From: Vreelandella maris
GTDB lineage: Bacteria; Pseudomonadota; Gammaproteobacteria; Pseudomonadales; Halomonadaceae
Direction: 5' to 3'
DNA: 64,000 nucleotides
Assembly: GCF_013371085.1 (NCBI RefSeq)
Contig: NZ_JABWCV010000011.1
Location: 100,980-164,979 of the forward strand
Shown: in pieces, positions 1-9,843 of the stretch
Position numbering within the stretch: the stretch's first letter is position 1
Layout of the letters: every line of letters begins with the position of its first letter
Translations under genes and position numbers: made by a program
The notes under the pieces: generated by a model
The model's input: the letters and a program-made list of their open reading frames with translations, nothing else
Told to the model about the DNA's origin: nothing
Databases searched by the model: none

Positions 1-179
1 AGCGGGTGATTACTCCCAGCGGCGAGATTTTAGAGTTTGACGTGGATGAGTTCCGCAAACACTGCTTGTTGGAAGGGCTGGACGATATTGGCCTGACGCT
101 GAAAGACGAAGACGCCATCCGTGCTTTTGAGCAGAAGCATAAAGCGGCGCGTCCGTGGTTGTTTCGTCAGTCTGCGTAA
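1..179 (+). CDS. leuD: 3-isopropylmalate dehydratase small subunit, C-terminal part
   Basis: This is the C-terminal 58 codons of LeuD, cut by the window start. LeuD pairs with LeuC to isomerise 2-isopropylmalate to 3-isopropylmalate in leucine synthesis. Read in the frame that stops with TAA at 177, the peptide runs from [12 protein letters not shown] to a tail ending PWLFRQSA, the usual LeuD ending. leuB follows after 35 bp, giving the normal leuCDB order, so this is very likely one operon. The start and any upstream control lie outside the window. Confidence 0.9.
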   Translation, partial: RVITPSGEILEFDVDEFRKHCLLEGLDDIGLTLKDEDAIRAFEQKHKAARPWLFRQSA

Positions 180-214
180 GCCAGCCTTCTATCATTAAAC
201 GCTAAGGATTCAGC

Positions 215-1294
215 ATGACCCATAAAGTATTGCTTCTGCCGGGCGACGGTATTGGCCCCGAGATTGCGGCCCAGGCGGCACGCTTGTTAAAAGCTTGCCA
301 AGAAGCGGGCTTGGATATTGAAGTAGAAGAGGGCTTGGTGGGTGGTTCTGCCTATGATGTCCATGGGGAGCCGCTGCCCGCGGAAACACTGGAAAAAGCC
401 AAAGCAGCCAGCGCTATTTTGCTGGGTGCGGTAGGTGGCCCCAAGTGGGATAAAATCGAAAATCTTGCCAAGCGTCCTGAAAAAGGGCTGTTGGGCTTGC
501 GTAAAAACCTGGGGTTATTTGGGAACCTGCGCCCGGCAATGCTCTATCCGCAGCTCGCCAGCGCCTCCAGCCTCAAGCCTGAACTAGTTGCCGGGCTGGA
601 TATTATGATCGTTCGCGAGCTGACGGGCGGGATCTACTTCGGCCAACCCCGCGGCATTGAAGTCCGTAATGGCGAGCGCGTAGGTTTTAACACCTATATT
701 TATTCTGAAAGCGAAATTGAACGCATTGGCCGTGTTGCGTTTGAAATGGCTCAGAAGCGTGGCAAGAAGCTTTGTTCTGTCGATAAAGCTAACGTGCTGG
801 AAGTCACCATTCTATGGCGGGAAGTCATGGAGCGTTTGGCACCGGAGTATCCGGACGTAGAGCTTACCCACATGTATGTGGATAACGCCGCCATGCAGCT
901 GGTGCGTGCACCGAAGCAGTTTGACGTGGTGGTCACCGGTAATATGTTTGGCGATATTCTCTCTGATGCCGCCGCTATGCTCACCGGCTCTATCGGCATG
1001 CTGCCTTCAGCTTCCCTAAATGAAAGTGGTCAGGGCATGTATGAGCCGTGCCACGGCAGCGCGCCGGATATCGCGGGTCAGAATGTAGCAAACCCTTTAG
1101 CCATGATGCTTTCAGTGGCCATGATGTTGCGCTACTCACTGAATGAGAATGCTCTGGCGGAGCGTATTGAAGCCGCGGTGGGCAGCGTATTGGATGATGG
1201 CCTGCGCACTGCGGATATCGCCTCAGAAGGCATGCAGACCATCGGCACCGATGCCATGGGTGATGCAGTGTTGGCGGCGTTTGCTAAGCAGTAA
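215..1294 (+). CDS. leuB: 3-isopropylmalate dehydrogenase
   Basis: This NAD-dependent oxidative decarboxylase converts 3-isopropylmalate to 2-ketoisocaproate, the third leucine-specific step, in the cytoplasm. Its 359 residues are full length for the family. Visible family motifs are GAVGGPKWD near residue 72, [10 protein letters not shown] near 138, [12 protein letters not shown] near 240 and [13 protein letters not shown] near 276; the last contributes to the NAD site. The ATG at 215 has an AAGGA ribosome site 8 bases upstream. It follows leuD closely, consistent with a leuCDB operon. Confidence 0.97.
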   Translation: MTHKVLLLPGDGIGPEIAAQAARLLKACQEAGLDIEVEEGLVGGSAYDVHGEPLPAETLEKAKAASAILLGAVGGPKWDKIENLAKRPEKGLLGLRKNLGLFGNLRPAMLYPQLASASSLKPELVAGLDIMIVRELTGGIYFGQPRGIEVRNGERVGFNTYIYSESEIERIGRVAFEMAQKRGKKLCSVDKANVLEVTILWREVMERLAPEYPDVELTHMYVDNAAMQLVRAPKQFDVVVTGNMFGDILSDAAAMLTGSIGMLPSASLNESGQGMYEPCHGSAPDIAGQNVANPLAMMLSVAMMLRYSLNENALAERIEAAVGSVLDDGLRTADIASEGMQTIGTDAMGDAVLAAFAKQ

Positions 1295-1306
1295 GTGACG
1301 TTGGCT

Positions 1307-1414
1307 GGGCTATCCCGGCGATAGGCCTACGAGGGGGCGCTGTGAACCCCTCCATGGGCGCTACATTTGCCATCCATGGCAAATGACCCCCTCTACGACC
1401 TATCCCCGGCGCCC
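1307..1414. repeat. Candidate dispersed intergenic repeat with nested hairpins
   Basis: Between leuB and asd lies a block of nested inverted repeats. The outer arms near 1319-1337 and 1387-1406 share GATAGG and AGGGGG on opposite strands, with a divergent middle. Inside, GAGGGG pairs with CCCCTC, and 1365-1384 forms a hairpin with 9-bp arms (ATTTGCCAT/ATGGCAAAT) and a 2-base loop. No U-run follows, so it is not an ordinary terminator. The layout resembles REP-type intergenic elements, but only one copy was noticed in this window, so its repeat status is inferred. Confidence 0.45.
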
Positions 1415-1480
1415 TGGATTACGCAGTCGTTATTACACCACTGGTCAATGTGGTTTCAAAAATCAGCGTAAAGAAGTGTG

Positions 1481-1486
1481 TATAAT
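1481..1486 (+). promoter_or_regulatory. -10 box of the asd promoter
   Basis: A perfect TATAAT lies 33 bp before the asd start. The matching -35 region is weak: no good TTGACA sits 16-18 bp upstream. The AGGAGGA ribosome site for asd follows at 1507-1513. Confidence 0.5.
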
Positions 1487-1518
1487 ATAGAGACTCATTC
1501 TTTGCAGGAGGACTTCAT

Positions 1519-2631
1519 ATGTTGAAAGTCGGTTTCGTGGGATGGCGCGGTATGGTGGGCTCTGTACTTATGCAGCGCATGCTGGACGATGGTGATTTTA
1601 ACGGCATTGAGCCGGTGTTCTTCACCACCTCCCAGGTTGGCCAGCCCGGCCCCGATATCGGTGTGGATGTGCCTCCGCTTAAAGACGCCTTCGATATTGA
1701 AGCGCTCAAAGCGCTGGATGTCATCGTCACTTGCCAGGGCGGTGATTACACCAAGCCTGTCTACAAAGATCTGCGCAGTGCAGGCTGGAAAGGCTACTGG
1801 ATTGACGCCGCCAGCACCCTGCGCATGGAAGATGAAGCGACGATCGTGCTGGACCCGGTTAACCGCAAGGTTATCGATGACCAGCTGGCTAAAGGTGCCA
1901 AAACATTTGTTGGCGGGAACTGTACTGTAAGCCTGATGTTGATGGGCTTGGGCGGTTTGTTTGAAGCCGATATGGTTGAATGGATGACCTCCATGACCTA
2001 TCAGGCGGCTTCTGGCTCAGGCGCTAAGCACATGCGCGAGCTGCTCAACCAAATGGGGCAGTTACACGACAGTGTTGGTGAAGAGCTGAAGGACACCTCC
2101 AGTGCGATTCTGGATATCGATCGCAAGGTAACCGCCGCAATGCGTGGTGGCGATTTCCCGATCGATAACTTCGCCGCACCATTGGCAGGTAGTCTGCTAC
2201 CGTGGATCGATAGCAAGCTGGAAAGCGGTCAGAGTCGTGAAGAGTGGAAGGCCAGTGTTGAGACCAACAAAATTCTTGGCCTCGGCAACAATCCTATCCC
2301 CATCGATGGTCTTTGTGTTCGTATCGGTGCCATGCGCTCGCACAGCCAGGCGTTCACCATCAAGCTGAAGCACGATGTACCGCTGGATGAGATCGAAGAT
2401 CGCATTGCCAAGCACAACGAATGGGTCAAGCTGATCCCGAACGACAAGGATGCGACCATTGCTGGCCTAACACCTGCCGTTGCCACTGGTACGCTACAGG
2501 TGCCGGTTGGCCGCCTGCGTAAGCTGCAAATGGGGGGTGAATACCTCTCCGCGTTTAGCGTCGGTGACCAACTGCTTTGGGGCGCAGCAGAGCCTCTTAA
2601 GCGGATGCTGAAGATCCTGCGCGAGCAGTAA
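1519..2631 (+). CDS. asd: Aspartate-semialdehyde dehydrogenase
   Basis: Asd reduces aspartyl phosphate to aspartate semialdehyde with NADPH, the branch point toward diaminopimelate/lysine, threonine and methionine. The 370-residue protein matches the long proteobacterial form (E. coli 367). The nucleotide-binding loop [11 protein letters not shown] is at residues 5-15, and the catalytic cysteine is Cys135 in GGNCTVSLM. The start has a near-perfect AGGAGGA ribosome site. It has its own -10 box and is followed by a strong terminator, so it looks like a single-gene unit between leuB and fimV, as in Pseudomonas. Confidence 0.97.
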   Translation: MLKVGFVGWRGMVGSVLMQRMLDDGDFNGIEPVFFTTSQVGQPGPDIGVDVPPLKDAFDIEALKALDVIVTCQGGDYTKPVYKDLRSAGWKGYWIDAASTLRMEDEATIVLDPVNRKVIDDQLAKGAKTFVGGNCTVSLMLMGLGGLFEADMVEWMTSMTYQAASGSGAKHMRELLNQMGQLHDSVGEELKDTSSAILDIDRKVTAAMRGGDFPIDNFAAPLAGSLLPWIDSKLESGQSREEWKASVETNKILGLGNNPIPIDGLCVRIGAMRSHSQAFTIKLKHDVPLDEIEDRIAKHNEWVKLIPNDKDATIAGLTPAVATGTLQVPVGRLRKLQMGGEYLSAFSVGDQLLWGAAEPLKRMLKILREQ

Positions 2632-2658
2632 TTGTTCGCTGTAATACGCTAGTCGAAA

Positions 2659-2690
2659 ACGGGAAGCTGTTTGCAGCTTCCCGTTTTTTT
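2659..2690 (+). terminator. Rho-independent terminator after asd
   Basis: An 11-bp stem (ACGGGAAGCTG with CAGCTTCCCGT) around a TTTG loop is followed by seven T. It separates asd from fimV. Confidence 0.9.
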
Positions 2691-2813
2691 ACGCTGCTAT
2701 TAATCACAGTAGTGGGAAATACGGCTTTATTTCGTTAAGTTATGATAAAAAAGACGTAATACAATAAGCTTGCATCCATGGTAAAAAAGTAAGTAGGCGA
2801 TCAGGGATCATTC

Positions 2814-4919
2814 ATGAAAAAGACACTGACATGGATTACATGGCTCTCATTGAGTGCAGTGAGTCCTTTTGCACTAGCCGTTGGGCTGGGGCAGGCGAGT
2901 GTCAGCTCGTATCTGAATGCGCCTCTAAATGCTTCCCTTCCATTGCTGGAAAGCAGTGACTACGCCCTTGACGATATCCAGGTCAGCGTCGCCGAACCGG
3001 CAGATTTTGCCGCCGCGGGTCTTGAGTGGACGCCCCTTGCCGCCAGTGTTAGTGCCCAGATTGTAGAGCAGCAAGGACAACGACAAGTGCGTTTAAGCTC
3101 CGGTCAAACGATGCAGGAGCCTTGGCTTGACTTGCTGCTGGCGGTTGAGTTTCCGGGCGGCCAACAATTTCGTGACATCACCTTGCTGTTCGATCCCCAG
3201 GGCTATTCCCAGCAAGGGCAGGGCCAAGGCACTGCTCCCAACGCTGTGCCAACAACGAGTGACGCAGCGACTCCTCCGGTAGTTGAAGCCAGATCAGCGG
3301 CACCACCCGTGGTAAGCGAGCGTGGCAATGGCAGCAGCGCGTATGTGGGTAGCGGCGATACGCTATGGGGCATCGCAGAGCGCGTTAAACCCCCTCAAGC
3401 TAGCGTTCAGCAGATGATGGTGGCGCTACTGGAAGTCAATCCAGACGTTTTTCCTAGCGGCAATATAAATGATATGCGTGCAGGCCAAACGCTGAGTGTC
3501 CCTGATACTGAGCGAATTTTAGCGCGCTCCCATCTTGATGCTGATGCCGCTATGAAAGCGATGAATGAAGCCTGGCGCGCTCGCCGCAACGGCTCATTGG
3601 AGGCAGTGTCGTTACCTGAAGTTGAAGCCGACACAGTTTCAAACATCGCTATAGCCGCTGCCCAAACCCTTGAGGCTTCTGGCGTAACTGAGCCAGACAG
3701 CGCGCTTGCCGCGGGTGGCGCTGAACAAAATGAGCGAGAAGCAAACGAGCCCGCAGTAAACGACCCCGCAGTAAATGACCAAGCTGCACTGGAAGAGGCT
3801 GCCGACGAGCCCGAGGCGCTAACCCGGGCAGAATTAACCGAGCAGCTGCGCCTAAGCCAAGCGACGCTTCAGCAGGTAATGGAAGAGCGCGCGTTAATGC
3901 GCGCCGAGCTTAATGCGCTGCGTAGCGAAGTGGCCTCGCTAACTCAGGCATTGAGCGATGCGTTGGCTGCTCAAGAGCAGTCACCAGAGCCACTCATTGC
4001 CAGCATGGACGAGATGGGTAGCCCGGGAGTAGCTGCCTTAGTTGAGCGTTATCAGTGGCCGCTCGCGTTAGCTGCCATCGCGCTGCTTCTGGGGGTGTTG
4101 GTATGGCTGCGCAAGCGACGTGAAGAGGCCTGGGAAGATGTCCCGCTCGCTGAGCCAGTAACAAAGCCAACAGTCGCGCCTAGTACTGCACCTAAAGCAG
4201 CCGCTAAGACAGCGCCGATGCCTGAGGGTGTTCCTGTTGCGTACCCAATCCATTCGAATGATGACGACGTAGAAGAGCCGCATCATCAAAGCGAGCCACA
4301 GGTCGCCATCGAAGATGAGCCCGAGATTTCTTACGCCAGCGCAGCGTCAACGGCGAACTCCGATCAGTGGTTAATTAATGAGCAAGCGCAAGCGCCCGAG
4401 CAAGATGACACGCTTCGCTATGAAAACAGCTATGAAACAAACAATGAGAATAGTTATGAGAATAGCTATGAAAAAAGCCAGGCATCCGGGTTGGCTGAGC
4501 AGGGGCGCCAGCGTCGCTTAGGTCTGCATGTTGCCTCCGATAACGGTTTTGATCACTTGTCATTAGCGCCGCCGCTAAGCCCAGCGCCCATGCGTTTGTT
4601 GCTGGCTTCTCTCAGTGGTGATTTAAAATCGGCTGAGCCAGCGGCGCCTGCTGATCATGTACAGCCAACCGAACGCGCCCTCAAAGAGTCTGAGGATGCC
4701 GAGCATCGCTTTATCGATTACCACCCGCCCACTTTAATGAACACGCCAAGTAGCCAAGAAGGCCCGCGCACAGAAACCCCAATGCAGCCTACGGTAGAGT
4801 TCTCCAGTCAGCATGACGCCGAACCTGTTTCTCCTGCGAAACAACCGCGTCTGCCAATTGAAGAGGAGTGGGAAATTGAAGAGGTAGCATTCAAGCCGCG
4901 AGGTCTGGATAATAGCTAA
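2814..4919 (+). CDS. fimV: FimV/HubP-family polar peptidoglycan-binding membrane protein
   Basis: FimV proteins sit at the cell pole and organise type IV pili, chemotaxis or chromosome-partition factors. This 701-residue protein has a signal peptide ending near residue 22 (FALAVGLG), the FimV N-terminal region, a LysM-like segment at about 176-228 (GDTLWGIAERV to LSVPD), a coiled coil at about 340-390, one membrane helix at about 414-433 and a long acidic cytoplasmic tail. The tail holds a short YENSYE-type repeat at about 538-555. The conserved C-terminal FimV segment is not visible; the protein ends EEEWEIEEVAF...LDNS. Its place between asd and truA is the standard one for fimV. Confidence 0.85.
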   Translation: MKKTLTWITWLSLSAVSPFALAVGLGQASVSSYLNAPLNASLPLLESSDYALDDIQVSVAEPADFAAAGLEWTPLAASVSAQIVEQQGQRQVRLSSGQTMQEPWLDLLLAVEFPGGQQFRDITLLFDPQGYSQQGQGQGTAPNAVPTTSDAATPPVVEARSAAPPVVSERGNGSSAYVGSGDTLWGIAERVKPPQASVQQMMVALLEVNPDVFPSGNINDMRAGQTLSVPDTERILARSHLDADAAMKAMNEAWRARRNGSLEAVSLPEVEADTVSNIAIAAAQTLEASGVTEPDSALAAGGAEQNEREANEPAVNDPAVNDQAALEEAADEPEALTRAELTEQLRLSQATLQQVMEERALMRAELNALRSEVASLTQALSDALAAQEQSPEPLIASMDEMGSPGVAALVERYQWPLALAAIALLLGVLVWLRKRREEAWEDVPLAEPVTKPTVAPSTAPKAAAKTAPMPEGVPVAYPIHSNDDDVEEPHHQSEPQVAIEDEPEISYASAASTANSDQWLINEQAQAPEQDDTLRYENSYETNNENSYENSYEKSQASGLAEQGRQRRLGLHVASDNGFDHLSLAPPLSPAPMRLLLASLSGDLKSAEPAAPADHVQPTERALKESEDAEHRFIDYHPPTLMNTPSSQEGPRTETPMQPTVEFSSQHDAEPVSPAKQPRLPIEEEWEIEEVAFKPRGLDNS

Positions 4920-4949
4920 CCTTCAAAATCTTCAAAATGATGTGGCTTG

Positions 4950-5888
4950 ATGACGCTGTTCTATCACTTCGATGAGAAAATTCCGCTTACGGGGCGTTTG
5001 GCAATGGGTATCGAGTATGACGGTACCCATTACTGCGGCTTTCAGCGCCTTAAGCACGCCGCATCTGTTCAGGCTTCGCTAGAGGCTGCGCTGGCCAAGG
5101 TAGCTAATGAACCTATTAGAGTGCACGCTAGCGGACGCACCGACTCTGGGGTGCACGCCACTCGGCAAATTATCCATTTTGATCCGCCAGTAGGGCGCTC
5201 CGAAAAAGCCTGGATATTTGGTGCCAACACCCATTTGCCCCGTGATGTGGCCGTGCGCTGGGTGAAACCAGTGGGCGACGACTTTCATTCACGCCTGTGC
5301 GCCCTGGGGCGACGCTACCGCTACGTGCTGCTGAACCAGATTAGCCGCCCCGTATTGGAACGCGCTAATGTCACCTGGTGTCGTGACCCGCTAGATGCCG
5401 ATGCCATGCATCGAGCCGCTCAGGCGCTGGTAGGGGAACATGATTTTTCGAGCTTCCGTGCCGCTGGCTGTCAATCAAAAACCCCCTGGCGGCATATGCA
5501 CTTTGTCGACGTAAAGCGCTACGGCCAGCTAGTCATGATTGATATTCAAGGCAATGCGTTTCTACACCATATGATCCGCAATATTGCCGGTGCGCTGGTG
5601 AGCGTTGGCCGCGGTGCTCAAAAAGAAGCCTATATTGGTGAACTTTTAGCGCTTCAAAACCGTCGCAAAGGCGATGTCACGGCGCCCGCCTGCGGGCTGC
5701 ATTTTGTTGATTCGGTATACGATGAGCGCTTTGATCTGCCCAAAGAGCCGTTAGGGCCGCAACTACTCGCGTTTACTGGCGAGTGGACAGGTGAGCGCGA
5801 GCTCCCAGATACGCCCCGGGTCGCCTATCGTCGCAACCGTTCACTAAGCAATACGGCCATTAACCCTGAACAGGAGGCGCCTTTATGA
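4950..5888 (+). CDS. truA: tRNA pseudouridine(38-40) synthase
   Basis: TruA converts uridines 38-40 of the tRNA anticodon arm to pseudouridine. The conserved opening is GIEYDGTHYCGFQ, and the catalytic aspartate lies in ASGRTDSGVHA near residue 60. The core is followed by a C-terminal extension, for 312 residues in all. ATG at 4950 is preceded directly by an in-frame TTG at 4947, and neither has a good ribosome site, so the exact start is uncertain. The stop overlaps the trpF start by 4 bp, suggesting translational coupling. The fimV-truA-trpF order is conserved in pseudomonads. Confidence 0.93.
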   Translation: MTLFYHFDEKIPLTGRLAMGIEYDGTHYCGFQRLKHAASVQASLEAALAKVANEPIRVHASGRTDSGVHATRQIIHFDPPVGRSEKAWIFGANTHLPRDVAVRWVKPVGDDFHSRLCALGRRYRYVLLNQISRPVLERANVTWCRDPLDADAMHRAAQALVGEHDFSSFRAAGCQSKTPWRHMHFVDVKRYGQLVMIDIQGNAFLHHMIRNIAGALVSVGRGAQKEAYIGELLALQNRRKGDVTAPACGLHFVDSVYDERFDLPKEPLGPQLLAFTGEWTGERELPDTPRVAYRRNRSLSNTAINPEQEAPL

Positions 5889-6523
5889 GTACGTTGCCGT
5901 TTCTCCGTACGCGCATTAAGTTCTGTGGTTTCACCCACGGTGAGGATATTGATCGTGCCGTGGCGCTAGGGGTGGATGCCTTAGGCTTTGTGATGTGGCC
6001 GAACAGTGCCCGTAGTGTGGATATCGAACAACTGGCGGTGCTTTCAGCGCGCGTGCCAGCATTTGTGACCCGCGTAGGGCTGTTTGTAGATCAGTCTGAT
6101 GAGTTGATTGAGCGCTGTCTGCCCTATTTAGATATGCTCCAGTTTCATGGTAGCGAAACACCTGATGCCTGCCAGCGCTATTCGCTACCCTGGATGAAAG
6201 CGCTACGCATGCGCGATGAAATAGATTTAGCACATGAAGCTGAACGCTATCATGGGGCTCAGGCGTTGCTGTTAGATGCTTACCGGCCGGGAGTGCCGGG
6301 CGGCACAGGGGAGACCTTTGATTGGTCGAGAATCCCCGCAAATCTAGCAAAACCTGTTATCCTCGCCGGTGGGTTGAGTGCTGATAATATCGCTGACGCA
6401 GTGCGCCAGGTAGCGCCTTATGCGGTGGATGTATCCGGCGGTATTGAAGCCTCCCACGGCTGTAAAGATGCCGAGAAGATGGCGTCTTTCGTTCGTCATG
6501 TGGCGTTAGCCGACGCCCGTTAG
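5885..6523 (+). CDS. trpF: Phosphoribosylanthranilate isomerase
   Basis: TrpF carries out the Amadori rearrangement of phosphoribosylanthranilate in tryptophan synthesis. It is a monofunctional TIM barrel of 212 residues. Visible elements are the N-terminal KFCGF with the catalytic cysteine, the catalytic Asp region LLDAYRPGVPGGTG and the phosphate-binding ends ILAGGLSADNI and VDVSGGIE. The usual SPR motif reads NSARSV here. ATG overlaps the truA stop (ATGA) and has a strong AGGAGG site inside truA. Confidence 0.95.
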   Translation: MSTLPFLRTRIKFCGFTHGEDIDRAVALGVDALGFVMWPNSARSVDIEQLAVLSARVPAFVTRVGLFVDQSDELIERCLPYLDMLQFHGSETPDACQRYSLPWMKALRMRDEIDLAHEAERYHGAQALLLDAYRPGVPGGTGETFDWSRIPANLAKPVILAGGLSADNIADAVRQVAPYAVDVSGGIEASHGCKDAEKMASFVRHVALADAR

Positions 6524-6648
6524 CGCTCTTTGCACACGTTTAGATAGACGCAGTTCATGTATGTTGCCTATGGGTATTTTATCGAGCTACGTTGTTAAGT
6601 TGATTCATTTATTGGTTGCCTGTTCTGGCGATCTTGTGAGGTGTCTCT

Positions 6649-7899
6649 GTGACCGCTTCTGAAACCGTTTCTAACACTGTACTGAAAACAAAGTTCAGTG
6701 ACCTGACCCGAATGCCGGATGCCCGTGGTCATTTTGGCCCCTACGGCGGTCGGTTTGTGTCAGAAACCCTCAGCTTTGCTTTGGAAGAGCTGGAAAAAAC
6801 ATATTTCAGCTTACGTGATGACCCCGACTTCCAAGCTGAGTTTGACTATGATCTTGCCCACTATGTGGGGCGCCCGTCGCCGCTTTATCATGCCAAACGC
6901 TGGTCGGAAAGCCTTGGTGGCGCACAGATTTGGCTGAAGCGGGAAGACCTGAATCACACCGGCGCTCATAAGGTCAACAACACCATCGGCCAGGCGCTAC
7001 TGGCAAAGAAAACCGGTAAGCCGCGCATTATTGCTGAAACGGGGGCGGGCCAGCATGGCGTTGCCTCCGCTACTGTTGCTGCTCGCCTTGGGCTTGAGTG
7101 CGATATTTATATGGGGGCGGAAGACGTCCAACGCCAGAAGCTAAACGTCTATCGTATGCGCTTACTGGGGGCACGGGTTATTCCGGTAGAGTCCGGTACG
7201 CGTACGCTTAAAGATGCCATGAACGAAGCGCTGCGTGACTGGGTCACCAACGTTGATAACACTTTCTATATCATCGGTACCGTGGCTGGCCCACACCCTT
7301 ATCCGCTGCTCGTACGTGATTTTAACGCGGTCGTAGGCCGTGAAGCGCGTCGCCAGTCGTTGGAGCAGATCGGCCGTTTGCCAGATGCGCTGATTGCCTG
7401 TGTTGGGGGCGGCTCGAATGCCCTGGGGCTGTTCTATCCGTTCGTTGAAGATGATGACGTTGCTATGTACGGCGTAGAAGCCGGTGGCGATGGGGTTGAA
7501 ACGGGCCGCCACGCGGCACCGCTGGCGTCCAACGCCCCGCGCGGTGTGCTACACGGTAACCGCACCTATTTAATGTCCGATGAAGCGGGTCAGGTGTCAG
7601 ACACACACTCCATTTCAGCCGGCCTGGATTACCCGGGCGTAGGTCCGGAGCACGCCCTGTGGAAGGATGTTGGCCGTGTTAAATATGTGGTGGCTAACGA
7701 CAACGAAGTGCTGGAAGCGTTTCGTGAGTTGACGCATATGGAAGGCATAATGCCTGCTCTTGAGTCGGCTCATGCGCTGGCCCATGCCAAGGTATTGGCG
7801 CCGACCATGCGACCTGACCAACATATCGTGGTCAACCTTTCTGGGCGTGGCGACAAAGACATCATGACCGTTGCTAAGATTGATGGCATCGAATTTTAA
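6649..7899 (+). CDS. trpB: Tryptophan synthase beta chain
   Basis: TrpB condenses indole with serine to give tryptophan in the alpha2-beta2 complex. The protein is 416 residues. The PLP lysine is in HTGAHKVNN near residue 107, and the glycine-rich phosphate loop is CVGGGSNA near 252. The start is GTG at 6649 with a GTGAGGTG ribosome site; the first 18 residues are an extension before the family-wide [12 protein letters not shown] 125-bp gap after trpF holds no recognisable leader peptide or attenuator. trpA follows after 23 bp. Confidence 0.97.
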   Translation: MTASETVSNTVLKTKFSDLTRMPDARGHFGPYGGRFVSETLSFALEELEKTYFSLRDDPDFQAEFDYDLAHYVGRPSPLYHAKRWSESLGGAQIWLKREDLNHTGAHKVNNTIGQALLAKKTGKPRIIAETGAGQHGVASATVAARLGLECDIYMGAEDVQRQKLNVYRMRLLGARVIPVESGTRTLKDAMNEALRDWVTNVDNTFYIIGTVAGPHPYPLLVRDFNAVVGREARRQSLEQIGRLPDALIACVGGGSNALGLFYPFVEDDDVAMYGVEAGGDGVETGRHAAPLASNAPRGVLHGNRTYLMSDEAGQVSDTHSISAGLDYPGVGPEHALWKDVGRVKYVVANDNEVLEAFRELTHMEGIMPALESAHALAHAKVLAPTMRPDQHIVVNLSGRGDKDIMTVAKIDGIEF

Positions 7900-7922
7900 G
7901 GTCAGCTTTTTTAAGGGCGAGC

Positions 7923-8726
7923 ATGAACCGTATTGATCAGCGTTTCAGTGAACTTAAACAGCAGGGCCGCAAGGCTCTGATCCCTTACATCACCGCGGGG
8001 GACCCAGCACCGCAGTATACGGTGGGCTTTATGCACGCACTGGTAGACGCTGGTGCCGATGTCATTGAACTTGGCGTGCCTTTTTCCGACCCAATGGCCG
8101 ATGGCCCAGTGATTCAGAAAGCCTGTGAACGTGCGTTAAAGCAGGGCACTCGGCTGGTTGACCTGATGCAAATGGTCAAAGAGTTTCGCCAAACCGATAC
8201 CACGACGCCGGTCGTGTTAATGGGATATTTAAATCCTATTGAGCGGATTGGTTACGAGAACTTTGCTGACCAAGCTGCCAGTGTCGGCGTCGACGGCGTG
8301 TTGATTGTCGATATGCCGCCGGAAGAAGCCGATGAAATTGGCCCATTGCTGAAATCTCGTGATTTAGCGGCGATTTTTCTCGTTGCGCCTACCACTTCTA
8401 ACGAGCGTGCCGCTACAATATGCGCCCATGGCGAGGGCTACTTATACTATGTTTCGCTGAAAGGCGTGACAGGCGCTGCCACCCTGAATGCCGAAGACGT
8501 AGCCGAGCACTTGGCTCCACTGCGTGGGATGACCGATTTGCCGCTTTGCGTTGGTTTTGGCATTCGTGATGGCGTTACGGCCGCGGAAGTGGCTAAAGTC
8601 GCCGATGGTGTAATTGTAGGTAGCGCCTTGGTTAACCGTATCGCCGAAAGCTTGGATGCGCCGGAAACCATTGCGGGCCAGTTGAAAAGTGTATTAGCAG
8701 AAATGCGTACGGCGATGGATGCCTAA
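7923..8726 (+). CDS. trpA: Tryptophan synthase alpha chain
   Basis: TrpA cleaves indole-3-glycerol phosphate to indole and glyceraldehyde 3-phosphate and passes indole to TrpB through the tunnel of the complex. Its 267 residues are normal length. The catalytic Glu is in [16 protein letters not shown] near residue 50, the catalytic Asp in LIVDMPPEE near 127, and the phosphate site in GFGIRDG near 215. An AAGGGCGAGC ribosome site precedes the ATG. It is cotranscribed with trpB. Confidence 0.97.
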   Translation: MNRIDQRFSELKQQGRKALIPYITAGDPAPQYTVGFMHALVDAGADVIELGVPFSDPMADGPVIQKACERALKQGTRLVDLMQMVKEFRQTDTTTPVVLMGYLNPIERIGYENFADQAASVGVDGVLIVDMPPEEADEIGPLLKSRDLAAIFLVAPTTSNERAATICAHGEGYLYYVSLKGVTGAATLNAEDVAEHLAPLRGMTDLPLCVGFGIRDGVTAAEVAKVADGVIVGSALVNRIAESLDAPETIAGQLKSVLAEMRTAMDA

Positions 8727-8820
8727 AGCTAAATGCTTTATCGCCTATACTTAACAGTTTGACGACACTCATCAAGCCTGGTTTTGCCAGGCGTTGACGT
8801 ATAACGGAAGCCTTTTTGAT

Positions 8821-9843
8821 ATGAGCTGGTTAGACAAGATCGTACCCTCCATGGGTCGTATCCAGCGTAAAGACCGTCGCGCTAGCGTTCCCGACGGCCT
8901 CTGGCGTAAATGTCCCAAGTGCGAAGCGGTTCTCTATCTTCCTGAGTTAGAGAAACACAATAGCGTCTGCCCCAAGTGCGATCACCACCTGCGCTTGACG
9001 GCGCGTAAACGCTTGGACTGGTTCTTGGATAAAGCTGGACGCGAAGAGATCGCGGCGGAAATCGAACCCAATGATCGATTGAAGTTTCGCGACTCTAAAA
9101 AATACAAAGACCGCCTGACTGCAGCGCAAAAAGACACCGGTGAGAAAGACGCATTGGTTGCCATGCGTGGTGAGCTGGACGGTTTGCCTGTAGTAGCGGT
9201 TGCCTTTGAGTTCACCTTTATGGGCGGCTCAATGGGGGCGGTGGTAGGCGAGAAGTTTGTGCGTGCCGCTACGCTCGCACTGGAAGAGAATATTCCACTG
9301 GTGTGTTTTGCAGCTTCGGGCGGTGCGCGTATGCAGGAAGCGCTCTTCTCGTTGATGCAGATGGCCAAAACTTCTGCGGCGCTTGAGAAGCTCAAGCAGG
9401 CGGGAGTGCCGTATATTTCAGTGCTTACTGATCCTGTCTTTGGCGGCGTTTCAGCCTCGTTGGCTATGCTTGGTGATTTAAATATTGCCGAACCCAATGC
9501 ATTGATTGGCTTCGCTGGCCCACGGGTCATCGAACAAACGGTGCGTGAAACTCTACCAGAAGGGTTCCAGCGCAGTGAGTTTCTGCTTGAGCATGGCACT
9601 GTCGATATGATCGTTCATCGTCATGAAATGCGTGCCCGCGTGGGCAGTGTGCTGCGTAAACTGACTCATCACGATGCTACGCCAGTTAGTTCGTTGTCGA
9701 CTGATGATACGGACGTTTCAGAACCTATCGTTGAAGAGGCAGCGTTAGCGGACACTGCTGACGTCACTTTTGAAAGCATTGAGCCGCCTAAGAAGGACAC
9801 TTCCTCTACCGCTAAGAGTGACGACCATACACGCAATGCCTGA
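8821..9843 (+). CDS. accD: Acetyl-CoA carboxylase carboxyltransferase subunit beta
   Basis: AccD is the beta subunit of the carboxyltransferase that moves the carboxyl group from biotin to acetyl-CoA, the first step of fatty acid synthesis. ATG at 8821 gives MSWLDKI, the standard AccD start. A four-cysteine zinc ribbon (CPKC...CPKC) occupies about residues 29-51, followed by the crotonase-fold carboxylase domain with SGGARMQE. The last 55 or so residues are an acidic low-complexity tail beyond the usual core. A small GCCTGG/CCAGGC hairpin at 8775-8790 lies in the leader. The stop overlaps folC by 8 bp. Confidence 0.95.
   Translation: MSWLDKIVPSMGRIQRKDRRASVPDGLWRKCPKCEAVLYLPELEKHNSVCPKCDHHLRLTARKRLDWFLDKAGREEIAAEIEPNDRLKFRDSKKYKDRLTAAQKDTGEKDALVAMRGELDGLPVVAVAFEFTFMGGSMGAVVGEKFVRAATLALEENIPLVCFAASGGARMQEALFSLMQMAKTSAALEKLKQAGVPYISVLTDPVFGGVSASLAMLGDLNIAEPNALIGFAGPRVIEQTVRETLPEGFQRSEFLLEHGTVDMIVHRHEMRARVGSVLRKLTHHDATPVSSLSTDDTDVSEPIVEEAALADTADVTFESIEPPKKDTSSTAKSDDHTRNA

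Noticed and set aside
6524..6648. Tryptophan attenuator or leader peptide before trpB
   Set aside because: No short frame with tandem Trp codons and no terminator hairpin with a T-run were found.
8982..9599. 205-codon minus-strand frame opposite accD
   Set aside because: Antisense to the conserved AccD carboxylase domain; Ser/Thr-rich composition is typical of a mirrored frame.
9770..9835. Longer start for FolC inside accD
   Set aside because: The extension overlaps accD by over 70 bp, has no ribosome site and does not match the family start.
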